64,000 bases of DNA from Diplolepis rosae (taxonomy: Eukaryota > Arthropoda > Insecta > Hymenoptera > Diplolepididae), in assembly GCA_030998225.1 (NCBI GenBank), contig JAPYXD010000608.1, positions 4,928,501 through 4,992,500 on the forward strand, given 5' to 3'. The notes beneath the pieces are model-generated. The model was given only the letters and a program-made list of their open reading frames with translations. It ran no database searches and was not told the origin of the DNA. How positions within the stretch are numbered: position 1 is the first letter of the stretch; every line of letters begins with the position of its first letter. The position numbers and the translations under genes were made by a program. Below, one piece after another: positions 1 to 9,787 of the stretch.

Positions 1-870
1 GTGAGAATCGAATTCATACTTGATGCACTAATATTTCAAAATTTCTGAATCTACTGATTTGTGATTTGTCAATCTGCGGTTATTAGATTTTTAACAGTAA
101 CCGCATTTCCAGGCGTTACCGAATCTGGTGGTGGAATTGACGAGGTTCATCTTTAAGAGTAAAGCCTTAAATGGACAATTATTCCCCTGTACTTAAAACA
201 TTTCCTCGAGGCACTAGTCAACCGTTTAGCCACGTAAAAAGTTGTACTTTAATCCTTAGAGACTACCGGGGGTCCAGCGGATCCCATCTCAAGTTTGATC
301 TAATTTTTTTCATACTAAAATTTTCAATTGGGACTTGGTGTGCCATCTGTCAGTAGACGCTGCGGGGTCGAAACTTTGAGTGGGGGCTTCAGAATCCACC
401 ACTTTTTGACGTGGGGTCCGCTCGACCCCCGAAACTCCCAGTGTTGTATGGCCGAGGTGTACTCTCTAAGGGTTAAAATCATTGCTCGGAGTTGCGAAAT
501 TTATTTAGTGACCTTAGTACTAAGACGTACTCAAGGTGTCTCAAAATCTCGAGATTTGATAAAAATTTAATATAAAACCAATATTTTTCTTATATGTGAT
601 AAAAATGTAAAAATACCCACCCATATAATAGAAATTCAAATTTGTTGCTAGATAATGAGAGATAACAAAGCTTTTTAATGTAAAAAGTAATGTAAAAATT
701 ATTCTGTGCATTCTTCCTCTGTCTGTCGCCGTTCAAGAGTAAAACTAATTTTACTTTTCTACAATGAAGAATTTAAAATTGCAGCAGGTAAAAGTGATTG
801 TATAAAAGTCTGATGAAATTTTTTTTGAGTCTCTACTTTATGATTATCGCGTGTGCAATCTGAATGTACT
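1..870. other. No recognisable gene; AT-rich intergenic DNA
   Basis: I see no gene. Bases 240-470 are less AT-rich than the surroundings, with short open frames that resemble no family I know. Around 545-615 there is weak similarity to the start of the TCTGTC repeat family seen at 33.5, 49.9 and 53.4 kb (a degenerate copy of its 'ataaaaccaat' and 'aatgtaaaaat' words). Confidence 0.4.
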
Positions 871-932
871 AGGGTGTTTTATATTGACGTGATAAAATGA
901 GCAAGAATTTATTCTTTTGGAAAAAATCGGTT

Positions 933-1888
933 TTATTTCTCAATGTATTCTCCTTTTAGCTGTATACAACGAGTCCATCGATCTATCAAATTTTATATGC
1001 CTTCTAAATAATACGATTTGTCAAACCCTCCAAAATGCCCTTCTGTTTCCCATTCAACTTCTTCGTTCGACTCAAAATGTCTACCACATAAACATGTCTT
1101 GAGGTATGGGAACAGATAATAGTGGTTGAGGGCCGGGTCTTGAGAATATGGTGGATGCGGAAGCGATTCGAAACCCAATTTATGCTTATTTGCCCATGTA
1201 ATGTTCGGTGTGTGAGATGGTGTATTGTCATCATAAAAAAGGATTTTTATCTTCTTCAAATGTGGCCGTTTCTTTCTGATTTCGCCAACCAATCGATCCA
1301 ATAATGTGCTCTAGTAATCATCCTTCCTTTCTCAAGTTAGTGGATGACGATTATTCTATGTGCATCCCAAACAAACACAAGCCATAACTTTCTCAGCCGA
1401 TTGTTGCATTATCGGACGCTTTGATACACTCACCAGGTTTAACCCACTGTTTTAACCGTTCACGTGATTCGGGAGTATAGTGGTGGATCCATGTTTTATC
1501 CATCGTCACAAATCGGCACAAAAACTCTTTCGGATTGCGGATAAAATGGGCCAAACTTTGCTCTGAAGTAGTCACACGAATGGGTTTGTGGTCGATTCTG
1601 TGCAATTCTGCTACTCATCTTGCACAGAGTTTTCTCATGCACAAATGTGTGTGTAAAATATTGACCACATGCTCAGTTCAGATGGATACGTTCTCAGCTA
1701 TCTCACGCACTTTCACCTTCGGGTCACTCAAAAAAATATTATAGATTTTATTGATCATTTCTGGTGTAGTGATCTCATTAGGAAAACCTGGACTTGGCAT
1801 GGTTTCTGTGCTCGTACGACCACAATGAAATTCAGTCAACTATTCCATACGAGGGAGCAGAGTCGGAGTAATATTTATCGAACTTGGC
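933..1888 (-). pseudogene. Decayed mariner-family transposase
   Basis: Remnant of a DDE/D transposase that would cut and rejoin mariner ends in the nucleus. Read on the minus strand, the N-terminal part (about 1888-1606) contains SDSAPS and a helix-turn-helix stretch. The middle (1605-1393) contains FVTMDKTWIHHYTPESRE with the first catalytic Asp. The C-terminal part (1301-993) contains FYDDNTPSHT with the second Asp, then HPPYSQDPALNHYYLF and SNEEV, and reading continues to a TAA at 933-935. Several frameshifts and stops (near 1310-1390, 1640 and 1665) make it non-functional. The third catalytic position, normally the Asp in APSDYFLF, reads Asn (LNHYYLF). Family assignment is secure from the conserved blocks; the subfamily (irritans-like) is inferred. 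I could not place its terminal inverted repeats. Confidence 0.9.
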
Positions 1889-1959
1889 CTTAGTTTTTGA
1901 TAAGTTTTTTCTACGCAAAAAGTAGTGTTTAATCAACACACGAAATCCACTTTTTTACA

Positions 1960-3270
1960 TCTTTGCAAAAAATTCGAAGGTTGGTTGCTTTCAGACACTG
2001 TAACTTGTGAAATAATGAATGGATATATGTAGGATTTTTTGAGTTAAAACATTGATTTCCTATTCAAATTGTGCATTACACACATTAACTATTTGCTGGT
2101 CGACAGATTGCATGAGATTAAAATTCGCTACCTTGATATGGCATATGAAGAAAAAAATCTTATTATAGTAGTAGGGATAAACTAAACAGTGACATTACAT
2201 CTTCAAAACTCTTTGTGTTATACATTCAACGAAAAAGAAGGAATGGACATATGATGCATGTGCCAAACCTTGTTGGCTCAAAGAATGAACATTATTGTCG
2301 ATTAAAATATATCTGCGAAATCGTAAGCTTATCATATACGAAGAAGCCTAATTAGGCAAGATTATTAATTGAAATCTATTTTCATTCTGTACAACCTCCC
2401 TCCGTTGAGAGAGCAAACGATCAACACACATTAATTTCGGTATTTTCATCACCTACCGGTAAAATTCTAATCTTTTTTACAGGTCTTTTCAATAAACGAT
2501 AACCAGTTTTTACAGTAACACTTCGCACAACACCGTCTTTTCGAGGATGCAGCTCGTGAATCCTAGCTAAAAGTCACTGCATGGTAGGATAGTTAAACGT
2601 ACATAAAATAGAGATTTTCTCCATCAATTTGATTTATATAACATGAAAACTTACATATCCATCAGCCCTGTCCGACTAAAAACAAAATGGCGGTTCCTTA
2701 GTGATTATAATTTGAATGTGCGAAGTTTTCTCACCAGAGCGGCGCTGCACGCGGCACGCTCTACAAAAGCATTATACTAATAGACAAATATTTAAAAAAT
2801 TTTAAATAATTAAGTTTCTGAACAATATGAAATGAAAAAATGTTCCTAAAATGATTCTAGGACATAAAATACACATTTTGCATAAATCAATTAATACAAA
2901 ATAAAAAAAAGAACACATTAAACTTCGTAAAATATATACTGTGGATACGCATGAAGAGTTCTTGAGACCCTGAACACAATTTTTTTTATGTTATCCCCAT
3001 ATAACTGAAAATATATTTAAAAATAAATAATAAGCTTCAGCTTCTAAATAGAAGTATTTTCCATTTTTATTTTCCAGCTTCAAACGAATGAAATGAGAAA
3101 TAAATATTTTGTTAAGCCCTGTGTCCAACATAAAAAACCATGTAAAGGGAAATATATACTCAATTAAAAATTTGTAAATTTAACAAAAAATATTCATTAC
3201 TATAAAATTTTCTAGTACATATTTTTAACACATTTTAAATTTTTAACATGTACAGATCGATGATGACTAG
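1960..3270. other. Unassigned AT-rich interval
   Basis: No gene or recognisable element. A short GC-richer patch at about 2735-2765 (gcggcgctgcacgcggcacg) is unlike its neighbours and loosely recalls the patch near 7035-7055. Whether it marks an element end is unknown. Confidence 0.4.
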
Positions 3271-4059
3271 TTAAGTGTCGCAAAGCTTGGCTGCTTTTTT
3301 CTTCAAGACGCTAACTTTTGTAATCTCAGCCATTTCCTGTCTTATGAATTGTCTCATCCGTATTTGAAGATAAAATTGAATTATATATGCTAACATCGCC
3401 ACAGCTTCATTGGCATGTTCTTTGCATTGAAAAATAAATATTGTTTCACATCAAATTAAATCGTCTAGAATTAGATCAAAAGAATTGCTAGACCGGCAAT
3501 GTTTGTTAAATAGATATTCGACAACTCTGATAAGCTTGTATAACCTAACATTTGGATGTATGAAATCTTTATTTATTCTTGCAAATCTACTCAAACTTTC
3601 AGGTAACTGATCACAAGAAAAAGATATCGTATCTGCATGAATTTCAGAAGTAGTCAAAAATGCATTTAAGCATGTCGAACACTGAGTGTGCTGTTTAATG
3701 TAAGCAGTTATACGACCAGTTGTGTAAAAAATCAAACAATCTCTAACAGCTGGTAAAGCATAATCGTGCGCTACTGCATATACAAAATCACTAAAATCAG
3801 TGTCTTCACAATCGATTATTGCTTTCAACTTTTCTCGAATTTCTTGAATTGCGCTTTTACTATTCGACTGATGTAATTCTTTCAATTTTGAAATTGTTAT
3901 TAAGGGCTGTGGAGGGTTGCCATCGAAAGTACTACAATTTCCAAGCTTTGCAGGTTTCAAAATGCCAAAGGCAGCTAATATCTTGTATATTTGCAAGAAG
4001 GTTGGTGAACAAGGATGATCATTTGTTCCTCCAGCTAATCTGATAGTGCCAAAAAATCT
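3271..4059 (-). pseudogene. P-element/THAP9-like transposase, C-terminal exon
   Basis: The minus strand from 4059 reads RFFGTIRLAGGTNDHPCSP and continues in one frame for 263 codons to a TAA at 3271-3273. The GGTNDHPxSPTFLQ block, a later Cx2C pair (TQCSTCLNAF) and SNSFDLILDDL are typical of the C-terminal region of P-element/THAP9-type transposases, which cut and join DNA using a THAP zinc finger and an RNase H-like core. The frame is broken once by TGA at 3451-3453; immediately after it the frame continues CETIFIFQCKEHANEAV and ends in a basic helical tail, so the stop is probably a point nonsense mutation. Upstream of 4059 the minus strand reads tttgtttag, a good splice acceptor, and the frame closes there, so this is probably a true 3' exon. 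The rest of the transposase is not found directly upstream. Confidence 0.8.
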
Positions 4060-4700
4060 CTAAACAAAAGGAAAGGAACAAAAAATTAGTGAAACTTTTA
4101 TACAGTATTGATAATATTCCATTCGAAATCTCATACGGAATAAAATATTTTTATCTTGTTCAGTTAAATTTTCTGAAATTAAGGAAGCTAAAGAAATACT
4201 AAATGGATTTTGAATGCAACATCAACGACATTTTTTGACTTTTTATTTTACTAGTTAATTATATTTCGAGTTTTTAAATCTCCTATTAGTTTTACAAGAT
4301 CTTCCAACAGTTTAATTCAGGCAAGTATTTTTCAAGTACAAAATCGATATATTCAATTCTATATTAAAATTATTTTTATCTTAATTTTTTTTAGCCTATG
4401 CATACATTTTGAGTTTAAAATATAAAAATATATTTGATGTACTTCTATTAGAAAGTTTTTCCTTTACGTAAAGTATTTCATTTTTTGTTAAAAAAATGTA
4501 AGATGAAAATATTTCTAACCTAAAATTGAGTATATCAATTTTAAGCTTGAATAGAAATTTAAATTTGCTATTAAGACATTCTTTTTAATAGAAAATAATT
4601 CTCTGATTAAAATTTTTTTAAATGTACGGGTAAGATGAATGGAAATCCGAAATTCATGATTTAAGATTTAATTTGAAAACCAAAAATTCTATTCAATTTC
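4060..4700. other. AT-rich spacer between divergent P-like exons
   Basis: Very AT-rich with no supported open frame. It separates the minus-strand 3' exon ending its acceptor at 4060 from the plus-strand exon starting after about 4780. It may be intron or inverted element sequence; nothing in it decides. Confidence 0.4.
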
Positions 4701-4779
4701 TATATTGGTTAAAATTGTAAATATTGATTGGTATTACATTTTTTGTTTTTCAAGCGTTAAAATCCTTATACAATTTTGT

Positions 4780-5186
4780 AGGAGATTTCAGATGTTCAAA
4801 TCAAGCAGATTTTTCAAAAATATTGAAAAAAGAAGTATTAATTATATAACTACATATTTCGTAAATTCGAAATTGTCGTCTGCTTCCCGCCTCTTTTTGC
4901 ACGGAGTTGAGAAAAATACAATTCTCAATTTCGACTCTCTAACAGATAGCATGAAATCTAAAAATAGCATTGCAAGGAGGAACCGAGGAGAATAAGGAGA
5001 AGTTGGAGGTGCCGTTCCGACGTTAAATTTACCGTCGTGTAGTGATGTGTCGAGTGGAAGTGATGTGAACATTAAACCGGCGAGTGTTTCTTCCCCATCA
5101 GACTTCGAAATTTTTATTCCCGAAGTAGAAAAACCTGCAGAAGGCACACGAGACTTTGAAGAAAGTAGCGTGCAGTTTGCCCACGT
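4780..5186 (+). pseudogene. THAP-tail-like exon (possible P-like transposase 5' part)
   Basis: An open frame on the plus strand is interrupted by one TAA at 4993-4995 and then runs as GEVGGAVPTLNLPSCSDVSS and a Ser/Glu-rich stretch, ending in AQFAH-like sequence just before a consensus donor (cac|gtaagt) at 5187. The AVPTLNLP motif is characteristic of the C-terminal end of a THAP zinc finger (the AVPTxF box). The preceding residues do not show the expected Cys/His ligands, so only the tail of the domain is visible or the start is chimeric. Candidate acceptors lie at about 4780-4792 (tttgtag / gatttcag). It pairs in phase 0 with the exon at 6607. Function is inferred from the motif alone. Confidence 0.5.
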
Positions 5187-5484
5187 AAGTAACAATATTT
5201 TTAATTTCATACGATATTGTATATAATTTCAAACTTTTCGACTCTGATCAGAGTCCTCATTAGTGATCTTTATTTCTAAAATTTTAAGTGCAATAAATAA
5301 AATATTACATATATGAGCCCTGTTTCGAAGTAAACTTTGAAAATGTGAAAAAATGTAAAAATCGTAAGAAAATTTACATAAAATAGTACAAGAAACTTCG
5401 ATGAAGTATCTAAAACTTCCTTAGGAATGACAATAAAATTCTAGCACGTAATTTTGAGATACCAAACTAAAAAAGTAGTATATA

Positions 5485-6352
5485 CACTACTGGTCAAAAT
5501 TATTTATTCACCTGCTGTGTTAGCTATTCTTAAAGTGTCTTAATTTTTATAATTATTTAAATTTTGCATCTAGTGAGCCCAAGTTTGTTAACTTATCAAG
5601 ATATTTTTAGAATTTTTCTTTTGGATTCTACCCTGGGGTCAAACATGGTACAAACATGTCGAAAATTTTCAAATGAAGACAGTAATCTATAAATTTTATT
5701 AAAATATGATACACATTGGTTTTTAAAAATTTCTTGTAAGTAGCTACACATTTTTAAAATTTTATGACCTTTTTGTATCATTTTTGACGCCGGGTAGAAT
5801 CCAGGAAAAAAATCTGAAAATATCTTGATTAGTTAGCAAAATACTATGAAAACCTACCATTTAAATGAGACAAAAAACTTTTAAAAATCTTAATTAATTT
5901 CAGAGTTGTTAATATTTTTCAGAATGATTGAAATTTCAAGTTTTTTGAAATATTTTTTTATAAAATTAACATTTTATTATTTTTTTCTGATTTTTCTAAA
6001 TCATTTCAGTCGATTATGTCGATCATTAGAAGAGTGTATCACTGTACGTGACAACGGAACTCTACTATATCGACCTTATCAACCTATGATTCAGAATTAA
6101 TCCAACGTTATTTAAAACTAGATGGTATTTTCCAATATAAATTGAAGAAATTTTTCTGTGAATAAAAAAATTTCTTCAATTTTGTTATTTAGTTTATTTT
6201 ATTATTTTTTATTTTGTTTTATTTGTTATTTGCAAAATTTTATTAACTTTTATTTTATGATAGGAAAAAAATTTCAACTTATTATCATAAAAATTAAGAC
6301 ACTTTAGGAATAGCTGAAACAACAAGTGAACAAATAATTTCGACCGGCAGTG
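5485..6352. mobile_element. Non-autonomous Tc1-type element in an intron
   Basis: Terminal inverted repeats of about 65 bp: the left begins cactactggtcaaaattatt and the right, reverse-complemented, begins cactgccggtcgaaattatt, both ending in aagtgtcttaatttttat. TA dinucleotides flank both ends (5483-5484 and 6353-6354), the target of Tc1/mariner elements. No transposase is encoded. A second, inner inverted repeat pairs 5584-5640 with 5780-5842 (shared core ggattctaccc). Bases about 5990-6165 match, in reverse orientation, the SINE-like body at 37.49-37.67 kb, so the element carries a captured repeat. It lies wholly inside the intron between the exons at 5186 and 6607. Confidence 0.85.
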
Positions 6353-6606
6353 TACTTCTGTCTAAATGTTACTGAAGATATAGATGCAAGTACATATATA
6401 GTATAAAATTACAAAGGATTATTTATGTAAAAATAGCTGAGAATTGCCAATACAAATTCCACAATGTCAGAAATTCCCACCACAATTTCGCGAAACATGT
6501 GACTGGAGTTTTATTTTATAAAATTTATTTTTATTTATTTTATAAAATACCTACGAAATAAATTTCAAATATTTATATAAATTAAATGCTTTTAATCTAT
6601 ATTCCA

Positions 6607-6813
6607 GAAAAAAGAATCAGAAGATATCCCAGAAGCAGGAAGTTATAAGGATGTACTTGGAGAAGACTTTCACACAACACCGAAGAGAGCTATCTCGACC
6701 CCACAAAGTGTTCGATTATCTTGTAATACAAAAATCAACGCAAAATGTGCTAAGCAACTATATTTTCTGAAAATAAAAATACAAATTACAGATATTTTTG
6801 ATTTTTATTTATG
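6607..6813 (+). pseudogene. Second exon of the THAP-like gene remnant
   Basis: After a good acceptor (ctatattccag at 6596-6606) the phase left by the exon ending at 5186 continues KKESEDIPEAGSYKDVLGED, then TPKRAISTPQSVRLSC and a Lys-rich stretch containing KCAKQLYFLKIKI, ending at TGA. The TPxR...KIxxLxxKI pattern is like the linker and coiled-coil that follow the THAP finger in P-element-like transposases, where the coiled coil dimerises the protein. The final residues after KIKI may be intron read-through: the family would normally continue into the catalytic region, absent here. The spliced order and phase are seen; the family is inferred. Confidence 0.5.
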
Positions 6814-6828
6814 ACGAGAAAACCATGA

Positions 6829-6928
6829 TTTAAGGCAAAATTGTGTAAATGTAATTAAAGAGTGAGTTGATATCAACATAACTTCTCACTCTTGAATTAA
6901 ATTTTCACAATTTTGCGCTAAATCTTCA
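6829..6928. repeat. Short hairpin-forming inverted repeat
   Basis: Arms of about 40 bp: left gatttaaggcaaaattgtgt..., right (reverse complement) gatttagcgcaaaattgtga..., both reading through to a gagtgag core, separated by about 20 bases including the self-complementary ttgatatcaa. This could be a minimal MITE or a stem-loop RNA precursor; no transcription signal is evident. Confidence 0.75.
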
Positions 6929-7029
6929 ATTTCCTTTTAATTTTATTTGAATATATTCTTTGTAACACATTTAAAGAACCTACGTATGCATGTATATGTA
7001 CTAACACGTGCACACATAATGGTAGTTCA

Positions 7030-7440
7030 TGCGCAGTGCTGTACGCGGCGCTAGTTGCTAACGGTCCACTACCTTTCCATTAGGTTTGCACGGCCTGGAC
7101 TCGGTCGAGTCGTGGTGTGCGCGACTGTGCATCGACATTGTTTGTCCCTTTCGCAGAGTTTGTGGAAGGGAGCGCTGTGGCGGCAATCTTCGGCTGATGA
7201 TTGCAATCAGCTTGAGGTTCGACATCCTCACCTGAGGAGTCGCCGCATAGTAGGCATAGTTCAATTTCTCTTCTGGGTAGGATCGGTATTGGTTGATCCG
7301 CCTCGACTTTCTCTGGTAGTGGTTGGAGGATCAGCTATGGCACAGTGGGTCCACTTATATAGGAGAAAAGGGGAACGAGTTATAATGTTTGCTGTCAACA
7401 AGTGATGGCGCTATTGTCGCTATCGATGTTATTTTTAAAC
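7030..7440 (-). promoter_or_regulatory. Candidate LTR/promoter remnant of the gypsy element
   Basis: This stretch is clearly more GC-rich than its surroundings. On the minus strand it holds ctatataagtgg at about 7350-7365, a good TATA box, followed by a GC-rich leader. It lies 3' of the gypsy pol remnant (minus strand), where a 3' LTR belongs, with the repeat at 7453-7776 and a short spacer between. A purine tract (aggagggtacttaaaaaag) lies just after pol at about 8024-8006. No matching 5' LTR copy is present, so the LTR reading is inference. Plus- and minus-strand open frames here resemble nothing known. Confidence 0.3.
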
Positions 7441-7452
7441 TGTTGTGACTAT

Positions 7453-7776
7453 AGCAACCATATCATTGCCAGTTGAAATAATACAGCCGATGCTCATTTT
7501 ATTCAACTACCGTTCGAAGCACCTCAAGCGTCGGTGATATATTTACACATTTCAGGTTAGCCCACTGACGCATTGTGAATCCCTGTCGTCGACAACGTTT
7601 TACTCAACTTACTATTTTCTATGCAACGCTTATTGATATTCACTTTGGGTGAATTAGGTATTTATCAAATTCATTTTACCCAACTAGGATTTAATAAATG
7701 TTCAAATGTCTTTAAGTCCCAAGTTTAATCGACAGAGTTGAGTAAAATTAATTTAACTATTTTTCTCCGTGTAATA
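7453..7776 (+). repeat. gagtaaaa repeat family, copy 1
   Basis: About 320 bp shared with 36,305-36,572 (same orientation) and 62,736-63,055 (reverse). Shared landmarks in order: gccagttgaaataatac, gatgctcattttattcaact, ttttactcaact, ggtgaattaggtat, gacagagttgagtaaaatt and the terminal ctatttttctccgtgta. No coding capacity. The cacggagaaaaa terminus resembles the end of a DNA-transposon-derived MITE. Confidence 0.85.
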
Positions 7777-8003
7777 GTACAGTATTCAACTGTTCATTGT
7801 GATTCATATTTAAAAATTCTTGTATTTTTATTCTTTCACAAATTATTTTCAACTTTAAATCATTTAAATTTATGAAATAGATTTCATAGAATATATTTCA
7901 AAATTTTCCGCTCTTTAGAATACATCGGGTTGGGGGGACAGGGGTTTCGTTTGCATTGATATTAGTTCTTGCTATCAAAACTTGGCGGCGCTGATGCTCA
8001 TTT

Positions 8004-8828
8004 TCACTTTTTTAAGTACCCTCCTAAAATACATGGTATTGGCCGCACTGTGAGCTGTGCGCAGACATCCGCATGATGTGGCTCTTGAGGTAGAGCAGGC
8101 CATAGATCTTTCCCGTGAACCTTTTGAATATGACCGTCCTTCAGGATGTGATAAACTTTGCCGGATAGTTGTTTTACCACCTGATAGGGGCCAATTCTGG
8201 GGCGTACCAGGGCCGCGTTGTATCCAGTGGCCTTGTTGGATAGTACTGGCTTGCAACAGATACAAAGATGGCATCCAGCCACGTATCGGCGAACTTTCCT
8301 ATTTATTCCAGGCCAGACAAAATGCTCTCGAATGGAACGCAGAGTTTCAACGACTCCTGGGTGTCCTGAGAGCGGTGCATCATGATACTCCCAAAGGATC
8401 CTTTGTCGCGTTATTAGTGGGACTGGCATTAACCATTTTTGATCGTCGTTGGAGATTCGCCAGAATCCTTGCTCGTTCAAACGATGAGTTTGAAAGAAAT
8501 GTTCCTCTTCGGATGTACGTCGTTCTCGCTGCTGGATTTCTAACCAATCTGATATATCGCGGTTGATATCTGGGTCCTCCTGCTGAGCGTCGATGACGTC
8601 GTCGAAAAGAAAAGGTGTGTGTGTGAGGTGAAGAGTAGGGATCTCATGTTGTTCACTCTTTCGAGTATCCGAATAGTTGGGCGGTACCATCCTCTCCAGG
8701 TCGGATTCTCCTGGTGATAATTCTCTTGGATGTGAAAAACGGGATAAGGCTTCTGGAAGTTCGTTATCCTTTCCCGGACAATGTTCAACGTCGAAAGTGT
8801 ACTGGTATCCTTCTGTGATTTGAGCCAT
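8004..8828 (-). pseudogene. Ty3/gypsy pol: RNase H end, integrase Zn finger fused to C-terminus
   Basis: One open frame encodes the end of RNase H (EHCPGKDNELPEALSRF), a spacer, and the integrase HHCC zinc-binding domain (YHDAPLSGHPGVVETLRSI, then CHLCICCK). It then passes directly to the C-terminal RPRIGPYQVVKQLSGKVYHI segment. The whole DDE catalytic core of integrase, about 150-170 residues in the family, is missing, without a frame break. The element therefore cannot integrate. The frame joins the upstream RT/RNase H block after a frameshift near 8825. Confidence 0.9.
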
Positions 8829-9454
8829 GTGAACGTCTTGCTGTCAGTGCGTAAGGTGAACCGTTTGTCTTCCAGGTATTGCCTATATCTTTTGATAGCC
8901 TAGATGATGGCTAGGAACTACTGCTCGTTGCAGTAATATCTAGCTTCAGTTGGCGAGAATTTTGCGCTACTGTGAGAGATGATTCTGCGATTTCTATCCG
9001 GTCCTTGTTGCATGAAGACAGCTCCCATTCCCTTTCCACTTGCGCCAGTCTGAAGGATGAATGGTAAGGTTGTATCTGGTCTGCTGAGCGGTTTATGACT
9101 TCTGAAGGCCTCTTTGACTGCATCGAGAGCTTCCTGGGCTTCCAGTGTCCATTTGTAGGCACGTTGCGGAGACAGAAGGTCGGTCATCGGTGCTATCAGT
9201 TCGGAGTAGTGTGGCACATATTCGTGTAGCCAGTTCATTGTCCCTATTAGTGATTGTAGGGACTTACGAGTGCGTGGAGGTTCAGCACTCAGGATGGCTT
9301 TGAGATGTCCAGCTTGCGGTCGATTTCCGTCGTCAGAGACTATGTGTTCCAGATAGCAGAGGCTAGTCTGACACAAGTTACACTTCTTCGGTGAGCATGT
9401 CATACCCTTCTTCTCATTGCACTTTTCGATAACCGCCTCCCGAGTGTCTCCCAC
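8829..9454 (-). pseudogene. Ty3/gypsy pol: end of RT and RNase H
   Basis: The frame at 9454-8918 carries the RT C-terminus (FxKCNLCQTSLCYLEHIVSDDG, the typical 'LGHIVS' block) and the RNase H-like domain (YKWTLEAQEALDAVKEAF, ...ILQTGASGKGMGAVFMQQ, ARYYCNEQ). The RNase H catalytic Asp of the usual 'TDAS' appears as TGAS, so it is lost. Beyond CNEQ the same frame continues through two stops (about 8922 and 8907) as AIKRYRQYLEDKRFTLRTDS before a shift into the next frame. The 5' portion of RT, protease and gag are absent upstream. Confidence 0.9.
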
Positions 9455-9787
9455 CTGGAGATCCCAAAGTCAGTTTTGGTCGGAAAACAAAGAACTGCAT
9501 TTCTTCCGCAAATGTTGATTACTCACATCAGCGGTGGTTTGCAATTGCCTTCCGCTGTTCGCTATGATTTATCAATCACATCCATTTGATGATTGTTAAC
9601 AATTATATTATTTAACTAATGGATTCATTCCAGCTTAAGTTTTAAGTTTTAATTTACGAGCAACGAGTATTCTTAGGGAGCTGTTGATAGGTACAAACAG
9701 CTATAATATATAATTAGGATGTTGTTTCAAAGTTTTTTTTATTGAATAAATTTATGTTTAACAGCAAACAGCATTTCATCTTTCTAA

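Noticed and set aside
3451..3453. TGA as selenocysteine or programmed read-through
   Set aside because: Transposases of this family are not selenoproteins and I see no stem-loop element; a single nonsense mutation is simpler.
4842..5210. 122-codon minus-strand frame
   Set aside because: Antisense shadow of the THAP-tail exon, which has the splice donor and recognisable motif on the plus strand.
7055..7405. 116-codon plus-strand open frame as a gene
   Set aside because: No recognisable domain, overlapping open frames on both strands caused by GC-rich sequence, and its position fits a retroelement LTR.
8057..8566. 169-codon plus-strand frame
   Set aside because: It is the antisense shadow of the gypsy pol frame on the minus strand.
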